Origin: Argyresthia goedartella | Taxonomy: Eukaryota > Arthropoda > Insecta > Lepidoptera > Argyresthiidae | Direction: 5' to 3' | DNA: 64,000 nt | Assembly (NCBI GenBank): GCA_949825045.1 | Contig: OX463815.1 | Coordinates: 34,215,356-34,279,355, forward strand | Translations under genes and position numbers: made by a program | The notes under the pieces: model-generated | What the model was told of the DNA's origin: nothing | Databases searched by the model: none | Seen by the model: the letters and a program-made list of their open reading frames with translations, nothing else | In this document: positions 18,936 through 30,162 of the stretch, one piece after another | How positions within the stretch are numbered: the first letter of the stretch is position 1 | Layout: each line of letters starts with the position of its first letter

Positions 18936-20435
18936 TAGTAGTTGTAGGCTCTTTACTCAACTATAATGAATATAAATGGGGTTCTTTAATAACTGCTCTG
19001 TCTGGCGAAACACCGGGAGGGATATTTAGAGCTGCCTGCCAATCACCATTACTGAAAAAGAACTACAAAAAGGAGACGTTATACAGAAAAAAAATTCGAC
19101 ATAAATGGGATTTTTAGAGACAACATTCTGAACAAGATTTTGTCTACTTTAGGCACCCTCTGTATGTGGTGCCATTAACTTGAGCAGCAGTTTTAGAAAT
19201 TGACAACAAGTATCGAATGCAGCTTAATCCAGCTTATACTCTTCATATTTCATACTTTACAGCCGTTTTAGAGCTATTGCCATAAAAGCGCAAGTTGACA
19301 GATCGCGCGCGGGGCCATAGACAAATGGGCACTAGCGCTGCAATTTATTGTACAGCACTCGGAACTTCTGGGTTTTAGCACTTTTATTTTACAGCTGCTG
19401 AAAGAATGGGCTTGTTACGCTGAAAAGGCGTGACCAATTAATCACCTTGTGAAGTGTTTGAATAATTAAATTGATAGTTTTTAGGGTTCCTTACATTCAC
19501 GGATCACTCGTGTGTCGGTCCGTCCGTATGTAAAAGTATATTCATTCATCATCATCATCATATTTAGCCCACATCGACCCACTGCTGGGCATAGGCTTAT
19601 AAAAGTATATTAAACTACCAAATTCTGGACCGATTACGTTAAAAAGCAACGCAACATTTGGACCACAAAAAATAATATTGCCCCGACTTGAAACCTTCAT
19701 CATTCCTACAACAATCGCGTAGATCTGGCTTTATAGAGAGTGATTATAAAGGAACCAAAAAATCTATGACTAGGAAAAAAATTGACTTTGTGAATTCATA
19801 TATTATTAAGGGCTTTCAAAAATTTGCTTTTTTGAACAACTAGTTAAGCATATGTATAGACATATCTAAGATGCTAATGGAGCTCATTAGATTTAGATTA
19901 CTTTTATTAATTTGTAAAAAAACATTAAAAACTTGAGTTCTTTTAGTATCTTAGATATTATATATATATATATATGTTTATATCTGTATAGGTATATAAG
20001 CGTAACTAGGTCAATATTTATTTATTTATTTATTTTGCCTCTACGGCAAAGTTGCTTTGTCCTTTGGTAAACATATGTATTTATGTGACTCAAATACAAA
20101 CGGGTTACATAAAAAAATATATTTGAATTTGGGGGCACAATTAGGGGGCCAATTTGAAAATGAAATTAAAGTTTTTCAAAATGTATCGTAAGATATGTCA
20201 AAACAAAGGGCTTGTTGCGAGAATATGAAACGTACTTTTATCGTTATTTTGAAACTCTTAAGTAAAAATATATTTTAAAAAACACCATTACCACCCCTTA
20301 TCTTCAAAACCACAAATCCTAAAATAAAAACATATATATTTTACATAGGTATTTACCTAAAAAATACAGAAAAAATATCTAGAAATGTATGATTTTAATA
20401 AGGGAAGCTCAATTAAGGTAACAATAGTTTTTGGC
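18936..20435. other. Mostly anonymous; small repeat pieces
   Basis: 19482-19530 is a piece of the GGGTTCCG family (TAGGGTTCC, GGTCCGTCCGT). 19548-19600 carries ATCATCATCATATTTAGCCC and CCACTGCTGGGCATAGGC, the reverse of an RTE-type 3' end. 19959-19975 is a (TA)n run. 20017-20040 is a (TTTA)n run. The plus-strand frame at 18845-19117 begins in the SINE and has no domain. No gene is supported. Confidence 0.45.
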
Positions 20436-20760
20436 TTGTGTTTAAACAATTACCAAAAACGCACCTATTTTACTACCAATAAATTCGAAATGACTGCTAA
20501 AATGGATAAATGTCCACCAAATTGTGTTTAGATAAATGATCACCAAACTTCTATTATGTTTTGTGTACTTAAGTTTATGTTTTAAGTATTTTTTGTTGTT
20601 CTTACATGTTCAACCTAATACGAAGGATAAAGGGGGCATCGCTTCGCTTACCCCCTTTACCCTTCACCTAAGCTACCGCAGTATTTAGCCTTGATATTTT
20701 TTGCAACTTTTGGTGTTCCATTTTGGGTAGGAAAAAAATATTTTGGTGATCATTATATTT
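20436..20760 (-). mobile_element. MITE family A, copy 3 (reverse)
   Basis: Right-to-left copy: GTTTAAACAATTACCAAAAA at the left, GTGATCATTATATTTG at the right, core AACCTAATACGAAGGATAAA, hairpin GGGGGCATCGCTTCGCTTACCCCC, and CTAAGCTACCGCAGTATTT. Confidence 0.8.
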
Positions 20761-20774
20761 GATTGCTGAGTTTT

Positions 20775-20995
20775 TTCGGGCGGTGTTTCAGAACCCTTCG
20801 TCCGCGAGGTCGACTCGCACTTGGGCGGTGATAATATCCCACTGCTGACTGGGCAAAGACCCTCTGGAGCCCATTCGATCCTGGACTATGCCACCTTCGT
20901 CCAACCCGGCAGCAGCAACTTGTCGTGTCGAGGTCATCAAGCCATCTTCGTTCCGGCCTGCCCAGCCTCACCGCGGTAGCCGTCTTGTGGCACGA
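20775..20995 (-). pseudogene. RTE-like 3' relic plus GGGTTCCG scrap
   Basis: The minus-strand frame starts GRPERRWLDDLDT, resembling the RTE-type GRPxxRWxDDL C-terminus. Further on, after a shift, a frame gives QDRMGSRGSLPSQQWD. 20785-20830 carries CAGAACCCTTCGTCCGCGAG and CTCGCACTTGGGCGG, the end of the GGGTTCCG repeat, directly abutting. Both are decayed. Confidence 0.45.
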
Positions 20996-21709
20996 TTGTG
21001 TATTGAAAGTTTTTTTAGAAAACTCAGAATTATTTCAACCTTTCCGAACTTAAACTCTGTAGTTTAGGAGTATAATTTTACAGAGACTATTAGTTTTTCT
21101 ACTCTTATCGGCAGACGTTTAATTACCGCTATTGAAATCACTACGGTAAATGATTGACTCATTTAATGTAGTGATTTAATAAACAACTTTTCAAGTGAAA
21201 CATCAGTTTTCCTGGAAAATTCTTATACGAGTATTCTAATACATATGCCTATGAAAGAATAATAACCTCTAAAAAAATAGAGACGGGACTCGATCAAAGA
21301 GTTTCAATTCTTTGAACCACAAAGGCTGTAAGGTTTCGTGCAATTTTTTCGATAGAATACAAGGGTTTATTACTTTGAAGCCAGTATAATAAGATAGGTA
21401 ACGAGAGTCGTAGTTTTTGTATGAGATACATACTTGCAGATGTAGCGGTATAGCTGGTGTAGTCATAAACAGTTTATTGGAGTGGTGTCGTTTCGCTTCG
21501 CTCCTTGGCTCCGCGGCGGGGATTGGGCAGATAAAGAATATCCAAAACTACCCAAATGAAGGTAATTTCTTAAATGTATGCAAAACAAGAATAAACGGAA
21601 TACATCAACACGAATAAATAAACGTGATGACCAATTAAGTATCTAACTAAAAAAACTAAAAACTCTTGTAGGTTTGGCTCAAAATCAAATTAATATTTTA
21701 TGGCTAGTA
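20996..21709. other. No recognisable gene
   Basis: AT-rich with short frames only. TTCGCTTCGCTCCTTGGCTCCGCGGCGGGGATTGGG at 21490-21526 is a GC-rich island inside AT-rich DNA, similar in flavour to the MITE core hairpin but not a clear copy. Confidence 0.4.
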
Positions 21710-21926
21710 TTTAATCGTACATCAAAAATACTGATTTGCACAGCAAAAAAGGATCAACAAAAACACTTTTTATGTTTTAAGTACTTTTTGTTGTTTTTAC
21801 ATGTTAAACCTAAAACGAAGGTTAAAGGGGGCTTCGCTCACCCCCTTTACCATTCACCAAAGCTACCGCAGCATTTTGCCCTGATATTTGCTGTTTAAAT
21901 CAGTATTTTGATGTGCAGTTTAATGT
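21710..21926 (-). mobile_element. MITE family B, copy 3 (reverse core)
   Basis: TTAATCGTACATCAAAAATA at the left and CAGTATTTTGATGTGCAGTT at the right. The core in reverse contains CATGTTAAACCTAAAACGAAGG and GGGGGCTTCGCTCACCCCC. Confidence 0.8.
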
Positions 21927-22195
21927 TTCGCATATTTTGTCAAGATCACAAGTTTCAGGCGCAAATCACAAAACCACACCACATTAGTACGACATCAAAA
22001 CATCCCCTAACGAGTGAAACTATTCCCTAAGCCACTCTGAAACTGCTCTTATTGCTCACGAATAAGAATTAGGGTGTCGAAGGTTAGGGCTAAGTAGGTT
22101 TACGCAATATAAAGGGGGTTGTAATTCGATTACAGTTCGAGTCATTTCTTTCGAAGACGACGAGATTTGAGTCCGGGATCCAAGTGGAAGATTTC

Positions 22196-22800
22196 TTACC
22201 TCGCAAGACGACCGAAGACCTCTGTGGTGTAGTGGTCGAGGCTGTGCTTCTCATGTGAGATATCATCATGCTCAGCCCACATCAACCCACTGCTGCGCTC
22301 TTCTCCATAGCGCCAACCCCTACCGTCCTGTGCCATCCGCATCCATTGAGATCCTGTCGACTTCAGTATATCGTCGGACCATCGGGCAGTTGGTCTGCCC
22401 ACGGGCCTTGTCGCTCCCCTTGGCCACCACTCCGTGACTGCTTTGGTCCACCGTCCGTCATCCCGTCTAGCCAAATGTCCCGCCCATCTCCACCTCAGTC
22501 TCGTTATCCGCTTACCTACATCTTCGACCTTCGTCTTCCGTCAAATTTAGACGTTTGGCACGCGGTCAACTAGAGAGATACCTAACATGGAACGCTCCAT
22601 TGGTTGTTGGGCCACATTGATTTTGTGTATAATTTGCTTAATGAGCGTCAATGTTTCCGCTCCATAGGTAAGGATAGGCAAGACACATTGGTTATATACC
22701 TTAGTCTTAAAGTATTGTGGTAGTTTGGACTTAAAGACTTCGTCTAGCTTCCCGGAAGCAGCCCACCACAAGCCGACGCTTCTGATGATCTCCTTCACCT
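22196..22800 (-). pseudogene. RTE-clade LINE RT C-terminus, frameshifted
   Basis: Two minus-strand frames form one relic. 22798 to 22547 encodes the end of the RT (GLWWAASGKLDEVFKSKLPQ, LPILTYGAETLTL, AMERSMLGISL-like). After stops near 22540-22475, 22474 to 22196 continues with DGRWTKAVTEWWPRG, GRPTARWSDDI and AQDGRGWRYGEE. The order and spacing are those of RTE-type elements. The YADD part is missing. The plus-strand frames here are shadows. Confidence 0.75.
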
Positions 22801-22827
22801 GTACATGTGTGACATATGCCGGTTTCG

Positions 22828-22975
22828 AGCTGGGGAAGAAAAATACCTCAGGTCCTGGATGTTCACATGTTTATCACGTGCTGTTTCTGGTTCCCACGAC
22901 AAAGGGTGTCTTAGTGTGGGGCCAGAAGCAACGCATGTGCTTGTAGGTAAATGTAACAAAAATGTTATGTTGTGT
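22828..22975 (+). mobile_element. SINE (GACCTCTGTGGCG family) body
   Basis: AATACCTCAGGTCCTGGATG, TTTATCACGTGCTGTTTCTG, GTGTGGGGCCAGAAGCAACG and GTGCTTGTAGGTAAATG match the body of the 63560-63742 copy. The head is missing; it abuts the RTE relic. Confidence 0.65.
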
Positions 22976-23059
22976 TACGTTAAGATATTAAAGAAAACTG
23001 TTGTGTAGCACTTGTAGCCTAGGCAACTTTATTGGTTGCAGATAATTCCGGTAACTTTT

Positions 23060-23259
23060 GCTTGTCAAATTCGTACGTAGCACTCCCATGGTCTGCGTTC
23101 GACGAGGGACCAAAGATGCGGGGTCTGCGAGGGCGGGAAAGATGAGCGCGGGCGGCGGGGCGCTTAGTAGGAACCGCCCGCGCTCTTCTTTCCCGCCCCC
23201 GCATCTTTCGTCCCCGTCGCCCGCAGATCACGGGAGTGCTACATACGAATTTGACAAGC
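23060..23259. mobile_element. GC-rich foldback element (200-bp near-perfect palindrome)
   Basis: The left arm from GCTTGTCAAATTCGTACGTA and the right arm ending TACGAATTTGACAAGC pair almost throughout: AGCACTCCC/GGGAGTGCT, GGTCTGCG/CGCAGATC, AAAGATGCGG/CCGCATCTTT, GGGCGGGAAAGA/TCTTTCCCGCCC, GAGCGCGGGCGG/CCGCCCGCGCTC. The loop is about 20 bp around 23155. No target duplication is obvious. Frames on both strands across the palindrome are artefacts of the symmetry. Confidence 0.85.
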
Positions 23260-23514
23260 TATAGTACTTAATTGAGCTAGGATAGGACCTGGCTGATGTC
23301 AAATTTCTAGGCTATCAACTTGGGAGTGATGACATAAAATCGTGGTACTTACATGTGGTTCAAAAGTGTACAATTTGTGGTTGTCTCTTTGTGGCACTAA
23401 CGGCTTTGAGTTTTTAGTTCAGTTAAAATACCTATGTATATAGAGAAAAAACTAATTCTTCGTTTAAGGGCATCTCAGTACAAGATATTGAGTAATATCT
23501 ATATCTGCTAAAAT

Positions 23515-23763
23515 GGGAATGGGCGGGACACTTGGTCAGAAGAGAGGACGGATGGTGGACCAAGGCAGCCACAGAGTGGCGGCCGCGAACAGGGCAGAGA
23601 ACAGCGGGCAGACCACCGGCCCGATGGCCAGATGATATTGCTAAGGTGGCTGGAAAGCAGTGGACGAGACTGGCGGGGGACCGTAGCGCATGGCGTGATT
23701 TGGGAGAGGCCTATGCCCCGCAGTGGGATGACAAAGGCTGATGGTGATGATGATGATGATGAT
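23515..23763 (+). pseudogene. RTE-clade LINE 3' end with (GAT)n tail
   Basis: The 23532-23741 frame gives REDGWWTKAATEWRPRT, GRPPARWPDDI, AGKQWTRLAGDR and AYAPQWDDKG with its stop, then a (GATGAT)n tail at 23741-23763. This is the very C-terminus of an RTE-type ORF with its 3' tail, 5'-truncated at about 23515. Confidence 0.75.
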
Positions 23764-24054
23764 GTATATATTATAGGGTAGGAAATCTAGCACCGGCATA
23801 CCGGTATGTTTGAAAATGGTGCGGAAACGCATCCCATTCGAATGGTGCCTAAAGTGAATTAAGACGGATGTGACAGGGCGATGGGGAGGTTGAAGTGTTT
23901 TGGTTTAAAACTGAGGTTTTGTTTGGGGTAAGAATATATTGATCTATCTAGCTCATGGTGCGATCACTCTCCTCAGTTATTAAATTATGCAAAATACCAA
24001 CTTTAGTTCAGTATCTTCAATATTTACCTCGAATTTGGTATAGCCTTTTGGCAA

Positions 24055-24372
24055 CAAATATAATGACCATCAAAATATATTTTTTTTTACCCAAAATGGG
24101 TAAATGATCACCAAAAGTAGCAGAAAATATCAGGGCAAAATATTGCAGTAGCTAAGGTAGGGTAAAGGGAGGCGAGCGAAGCGAAGCCCCCTTTTTCCTT
24201 CGTGTTAGGTTGAACATGTAAGAACAACAAAAAATACTTAGAACACAAACTTAAATACACAAAACATAAAAAGAAGTTTGGTGATCATTTATCCAAACAC
24301 AATTTTGTGGTCGCTTACTAATTCTGGCGGTCGTTTCGAATTTATTGGTAATCGATTAAACATAAGCCTTAT
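24055..24372 (+). mobile_element. MITE family A, copy 4
   Basis: AATGATCACCAAAAGTAGCA, core AAAATATTGCAGTAGCTAAGG, hairpin GGCGAGCGAAGCGAAGCCCC, GTTAGGTTGAACATGTAAGA, then TTTGGTGATCATTTATCC and TTATTGGTAATCG. Confidence 0.8.
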
Positions 24373-24759
24373 TTTCTCAATTTTATAATAGTTATTCGTT
24401 GGTTAGTATCAAAATAAATAAGATATATTTATTCCTTTATTACCTCTCATTTCTCATTCGCACAAAGAACAATAGTTGCCTACTACTGCACATCCCTTAG
24501 GAATTACAAAGAAACTACCAGCATCAGCCTTCTATTCAGTGTTACCCTAATTTATTTGCGAAACAACCTACGTTTATTACCTCGTAGGCAAAGGGCCGGC
24601 GGACATTACCCACCTTCCTAGCTGGGTGCTGCTACATTCGACCGCATACAAATTTTACTGTCACTTCCCAACAACGAGACTTGGTGAGTCTCTAATCTTT
24701 GTTTGTTTTGTTTCATCCCAATAATTGCATTTGTTAAATCAACACAAAACGTTTGGCAA
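24373..24759. other. No recognisable gene
   Basis: Mixed composition, no long frame and no repeat match seen. Confidence 0.4.
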
Positions 24760-25192
24760 TGGTGACCGGACCCTATTACTAAGCCTCTGCTGTTAGTGCG
24801 TTCGTCCGTCTGTCATCAGGCTGTATCTCATGAACCGTGATAGTAAGACAGTTGAAATTTTCACAGATGATGAATTTCTGTTGCCGCTATAACAAAAATA
24901 AAAATTCATTCATTCAAAAAATCAAGAAATTCATAAATTAAAAACAGAATAAAAATAATATTTAAGGGGGCTCCCATACAAAAAATATTTCAATACCACA
25001 TACAAACTTATGAATGCACTGGTTACACACAATGGTTACGTACAGGGAGTGTGAAAGTAGCCGTAACAATAACTTTGTAAACAACATTTTGCTATGTAAA
25101 ATCCAAGCTATTCACTCCACACCATCCCTGCCATTGTACGGTGGTACGGAACCCTTCGTGCGCGAGTTAGACTCGCACTTGACCGATTTTTT
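24760..25192 (+). repeat. GGGTTCCGTACC repeat, copy
   Basis: GACCGGACCCTATTACTAAG, CAGGCTGTATCTCATGAACC, GGGGGCTCCCATACAAAAAA, GGTACGGAACCCTTCGTGCG and CTCGCACTTGACCG are in the family order. The frame 25014-25220 is its shadow. Confidence 0.75.
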
Positions 25193-25539
25193 CAACACTT
25201 CATTGCATGCAGTGTCATAACTGACTTAACCGCGGCAAATTTAATTGCGTTGCTGCTGATATGGGCAGATGACACGGACGAGACGCACATCACCTATTAA
25301 GTATTTCTTTTGGCAGACGTCACCTAGAGTACTGAAGATTCTATTGTGAGCATTTGTGGGGCAACAACATAAAATTTGCCTTAACGATTATGTCAGTTTT
25401 TTTCCTTTTCCGGCCAGCATAGAAGTAAAAAAAAAGATAATATTTAACCCTAAGTTCAGTTTGGCGATGTTTTGCGGCCCGTGAGTACCGAGGCTTAGGG
25501 TGGTATTATTTCATGACAAAAATAAATTGTCATGTCATT

Positions 25540-25915
25540 TTTTCATAATGGAGGACAGTTCCGCCCACTTTCAGACAAGCCACATTCAAGACACGGCAAA
25601 GCAGAACGAGATCGCCTCCAAGCAACTATATAGGGAGAAAGAATCAGGAAACTGCACGTCATCCCGTCCAGGCACATTTCTCGATCGGGGAAAACTGACA
25701 TTCGCCGTCTGCTTGCAATTCGGTATAAGGTACGAGCCCCATCGCTGCCGCTGTGTTGCCAGGGTAGAAAAACACGGACGCCACGGCATTGGACCCGCCA
25801 TGCCAGCCTCAATGATGTCATCCGTCAGGCCCTCGCCAGGCGATCGACGACGGCAAGATTGGGAGGTCGCTGGTTTGGGGTGCGACCTGCTTTGACATGC
25901 TGGACCCGTGCAGTC
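25540..25915 (+). pseudogene. Fossil of an RT-linked nuclease-like domain
   Basis: The 25500-25895 frame contains LTFAVCLQFGIRYEPHRCRC and VEKHGRHG. One frame over it continues RHASLNDVIRQALA, then DDGKIGRSLVWGATCFDML. I recognise this order (zinc-like CxC..KHGxHG, RHxxLNDVIxxAL, DDGKRPDG..WD.T) from the C-terminal domain of invertebrate RT polyproteins; the QRGNA peptides at 6971 and 16600 would come further downstream in the same domain. It is broken by at least one frameshift. The clade is uncertain. Confidence 0.5.
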
Positions 25916-26096
25916 ACAGACTGGTGGCCACGGGCAGCGACAAGGCCAGTGGGCAGACCACCAGCCCGATGGTCCGACGATATCATCAAGTCGTCGGGAT
26001 CCCACTGGGTGCGATTGGCACAGGACCGGGGAGATTGGCGCTTTAGAGAAGAGGTCTATGCCCGAAGAGAATATGATGATGATGATGATGAGGTAA
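25905..26096 (+). pseudogene. RTE-clade LINE 3' end fused to the nuclease fossil
   Basis: From about 25905 the frame changes identity to AVTDWWPRAATRPVGRPPARWSDD, then SSGSHWVRLAQDRGDW and a (GATGAT)n tail at 26070-26091. The joint with the preceding fossil is abrupt, so an RTE element inserted with 5' truncation. Confidence 0.75.
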
Positions 26097-26477
26097 CAGT
26101 GCCAGTTAAAGTGTGTATGGACTGGCCATTTTACACGACTTTGCGCGATCGAAGCCGCTGGCAACTATTATACTATAAATACGAAATCCTCCGAACAGGA
26201 ATGACCTCTTCTCCACTTCTTTCACTGGGAATTTATATCGTCTCCGAAAACCTTGGCAGTCGTGGCTATAAATAAAGTCTTTTTACACTGAACCAAATCT
26301 TGGACAGAATAAATAAGAATCCTTTTGTTAGAAGTTTCTCTATCGTACGGATAGGGATAAGGGGACCTCCTGAAATGACGATAAATATTACTATTTCTAG
26401 TATCGTGTTTGGAACGTGTTGTACCTGTAACAACAGGTTAATTGTTTGCGCATCTGTGTCTCTGCCACACCGTATGG

Positions 26478-26600
26478 GAAAACGTGAAAATAAACATTTA
26501 TATACAGACACATACATTGCAGCTGGCACACTAGGGTACCTTGTCGTGGGAACCAGAAACAGCGACATCACACTCATAAATTTCTAAGACTAGGGTTTTT
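26478..26600 (-). mobile_element. SINE (GACCTCTGTGGCG family) body, reverse
   Basis: AACATTTATATACAGACACA, GGGAACCAGAAACAGCGACA and AAATTTCTAAGACTAGGG are the tail and body of the family in reverse. No head. Confidence 0.65.
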
Positions 26601-28521
26601 TTTTCGCCAGAGAGTGCGTCGTTATGTAGTTATGTGATAGGTAATTATATTGTTGCAGTCGTGGTCTACCCCTGCTCAGCAATCGACCTTTCTCATCCTA
26701 ACTCTGTTTCCTGGAAGAGATCTCTTATTGGAGATAAGCTCGACTTTGTGCACTATTTTTGCAAAATGTCATGTCGACATGTCATTGGACTGCGAAATTA
26801 ACAAACAAAACAAACGTCATGTCACTCCTTTTCCCACATGGGGTGGCAGAGAATGGATTCACGCGAAACTTTGTACATTTTAGCCAAACTTTTAGTAGTT
26901 TTTTTCTGTTGGATAATTACATATCTCTTAGAGCTCGCCGAATGGCGATTCATAGTTTCCAAAAGCACATAATTCTCAGAGAAGAACGCACAAGAAACTC
27001 TGAGGTAGGAGGAGGTTTTCATTAATAATATTACATACACTTATGTTTATTTTTAATACAGCCAATGGAAGAACAAGCTGTATATCCCCAGGGATTAACG
27101 TATTCTAGATAATTTGACATGAACATGAACGCTTTGCAGCCCGCAATCATTTTTAGAAGCGTATACGAAACTTATTTCCACCATTCGCCATCTGCTCAGT
27201 GCAAGCCATTGAAACATTCCGGGCCCCTACCTCGAGCTCAAAGACCTCTTCCACAAAACACCTTCGCAGTGTGAGCTCAAAATGACACTTCAATGTGAAG
27301 GGCCCTTTACCAGCTGTCGCGTGGCGTGGTTCAAGTGATTTTGCTGTTAGGGAGACTGTAGACTGAGTTGCTTTATTTTTGCCATTTATAATGTGATACC
27401 CTCCCCCGTCACGTTGATGCCGCTGTACATACAGGGCCTACCTATAGTACTTGCTCTCCTTGCTCACAATGGTCACTTACTATCTATATAAAAAAAAGTA
27501 TACCAAAATATGTTGGTAAGCGCAAATCTCGCTGGACCGATTTGGATGGACGTTTTTTAAAAACTATTCGTTGAAGTCTCAGGAAGGTTTTTACGGAGAG
27601 AAAAGGTTGAAAATCCCAAAACAGACAGCCGAAAAATCAAAAAATCTATTGGTGTGTGTTTTTTTGTCTCGCGCATCCAATTTGAAATGAGATTTTTATA
27701 TTTTCGTCTCAAATTCATAAGCATTCTCTTCTCTTGACGGGACCTATTAGAAGCCGCGCCACGGGAAGTCAGCTGGTTTCCCTAAAACCTCTGCATAAAC
27801 AACACCATTCTGCTCATCCATGGAGGACTATTATCATCTTCGAATATTTTCTGTAAACATTTATTGAACTTTATGCTTCGCAGAGTTGCCTCGTTCCCAA
27901 ATGGCTGGCAGAATTTTCATAGCAAAATCAAATGTCACTAGTGATTGAATGTGATATTTTATCGACTATCGACAATATCGATAAATCAGAAATGTGGGTG
28001 TGGATTCTAGAAAAAACCGCAATGCTTTTTATGATGTTCTAAATGCACCTCACAAGTACTGAGTACTTAGTACTGTATGCGTTGAGCCCCACTTAACAAG
28101 TAGAACACATAACTCGAAATCGGTGAAGTCTGACGAATTTTTTTAATTTTATCTGTGAAAATTCCGCCCCCTTTTCCAATAATCTCAAGGTATTTTCATG
28201 TGTGTGTTTCATAAATATTGTATAAGGTCCCTTACAGGTTCATTGTAGCTGATTGCTGAAGCAGATATTTGGGGTTGGATTAAGTGAGGGATTTCCCTCA
28301 GATTCTAGCATTGTACCTGCTTAAGAGGCCGCACACGAATAAGTAATAAGGCACCAACCTACTTAATACTTATTATGTTTGTGACTGCGTATGGTAATCT
28401 TGGATGAATCTTTTATAGAATCCAGTCCCCTTAGTCACTAACTCAAATCTTGATGCAGTTTATTAAGGTCGATGTAAATTAACGTATAAAACTATTTACC
28501 TATATATATATATATATATAT
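26601..28521. other. Repeat debris, no gene
   Basis: 26690-26750 matches the LINE 3' UTR stem region (GGAAGAGATCTCTTATTGGA). 26935-27030 matches 6490-6560 (TTCTCAGAGAAGAACGCACA). 27490-27700 carries the generic CGCTGGACCGATTTGGATGG segment seen in many moth/butterfly repeats. 28503-28522 is a (TA)n run that borders the BEL/Pao insertion. Frames are short and unconvincing. Confidence 0.45.
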
Positions 28522-28526
28522 GTCAC

Positions 28527-29071
28527 TGTTCAGGCTTCTCGGCACCTAATGACCTCGTAGGGGCCCATCAGCTACGAGGTAGCGTAGCGGTTAGTTGCCA
28601 AGAAGTGTGAACGTCGGCGATTCACCGAGCTAAAATGATTGGATTCGATCTAACCTGGTCTGTGCTTCGGTCCCGTCAACCTCCTGTCTTTCTGCAAGGC
28701 CCGGGTGCACCCTAGGCTCTTCTTGGTAGACAGGTTCTTCAGCCAACCTCCTGTGTGACTGGCGGGCCAGCCTCGATCAAAACAGGGTTCCAACACAGGT
28801 TATGTTACGTGGTAAAAAACCAATCGGCCACGTAAATGCGAACTTTATCTGGTTCGGGGAACCACAACACACTCAGCTATATAGACAATCCTGAGGGAAC
28901 CTCGAATACATTCCAGATGGACTGCGATTTAATTTCAATACCCTATCCAAACGCGTTACATTGCGAGGGCTTTCGTCTGTCAGTTGTCAAAAACTGCTAG
29001 GTTGGCAGCAACGTCAAATTCAAAATGGCCGTTCCGAAACCATCGATCGAATATCGATTTGGAATCGAACA
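28527..29071 (-). repeat. 3' LTR of the BEL/Pao element
   Basis: 545 bp, TGTTCAGGCTTC ... ATCGAACA on the plus strand. Nearly identical to 33039-33584. The purine-rich tract before it in sense (GGGCGGGTGAT) may be the polypurine primer. Confidence 0.92.
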
Positions 29072-29103
29072 ATCACCCGCCCGGACAGGCACCCACCTGT
29101 CCC

Positions 29104-30162
29104 CTAATCTACGGGCAGCCGAGACAACGTTGCTACCGCTCGTTTTAGAACCGAGCCTCCTACTAGAACCTCCGCAGACCGGGGGGTCCCGTCCTTGCCA
29201 GGGAACAAGTTAACAATGCACCCCCTGCGCCAACGTAGTGGCGGTAGGTTAGCATCCTTAACCAGAACGAGGTCACCAACACTAGGGGGGCTGGTTTTGT
29301 CAGTCCACTTAAGGCGCTGTTGTAAGATATGCAGATACTCGAGCGACCAACGCTTCCAGAAATTCTGAGTAAACTGCTGCAACATCTGATACCTTGACAA
29401 CCGATACAATTTCACTCCCTCGAAGGGGTGCTCGGGCAACGCGTTAAGTGGCTGTCCTATCAAGAAATGGCCTGGGGTCAGAGCCTCCAGGTCATTTGGA
29501 TCCGAGCTGAGCGGACACAACGGTCGCGAATTGAGAACGGCCTCGATCTTACAAAACAATGTCGCGAGCTCGTCAAAAGTCAGCGCGGTCTGACCTACTA
29601 TACGCCCCAAGTGCGTCTTAGCTGACTTAACTACGGCCTCAAAAATCCCACCCCAGTGGGGGCAAATCGGTGGGCTGAAGGTCCACTGTATACCCCGACG
29701 GGAGAGGGCCGTTCCAATATCCACTTTATTTACATTCAAAAAGTTGACTATCTCTCGTAAGCATCGTTCCGCACCGATGTAGTTAGTGCCGTTATCAGAG
29801 CGGATCAAAGTTGGAAGTCCCCTTCGAGAAACAAACCTATCCAAACAAGCAATGAAAGCCTCTGTCGAGAGATCAGCAACGAGCTCGAGATGTACCGCCT
29901 TGGTGGATAAACAAACAAACACACATAGGTACGCCTTGTATTGCCCCTTCTGGGTAACATGCACGGCCGCTCTGGGGCCATGATCCGAAGATACTACTAC
30001 ATGGCTGTGGGGCCAGTCCGATTCTCTCTTGGCAAGCCAGGGTGGTCCCCACCACAAATGGTGTCTAACGAGTTCAGGAGCCCGACATCCCCTGGATGCA
30101 CAATCAGACGGGTTCAATTCTCCTGGTACATGTATCCAGGTCAGTGGGACCTCAGACGACAC
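29104..30162 (-). pseudogene. BEL/Pao integrase, N-terminal part deleted
   Basis: Open frame of 352 codons, lacking its own start: it continues pol one frame away from the RNase H frame. It begins with the tether WIHVPGELNPSDCASRG, then jumps after about residue 70 straight to KAYLCVFVCLSTKAVHLELV. The HHCC zinc domain and the first catalytic aspartate of the usual integrase are missing. D123 (SDNGTNY) and E175 (GGIFEAVVKSAK) of the DDE set remain, as does the C-terminal DNA-binding region (GDLVLVKD, LPPLRWRRG). The protein ends only 33 bp before the LTR. Not catalytic as it stands. Confidence 0.88.

Noticed and set aside
23019..23264. Overlapping frames on both strands with Arg/Ala/Gly-rich products
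   Set aside because: Artefact of a GC-rich palindrome: both frames encode the arms of the foldback.
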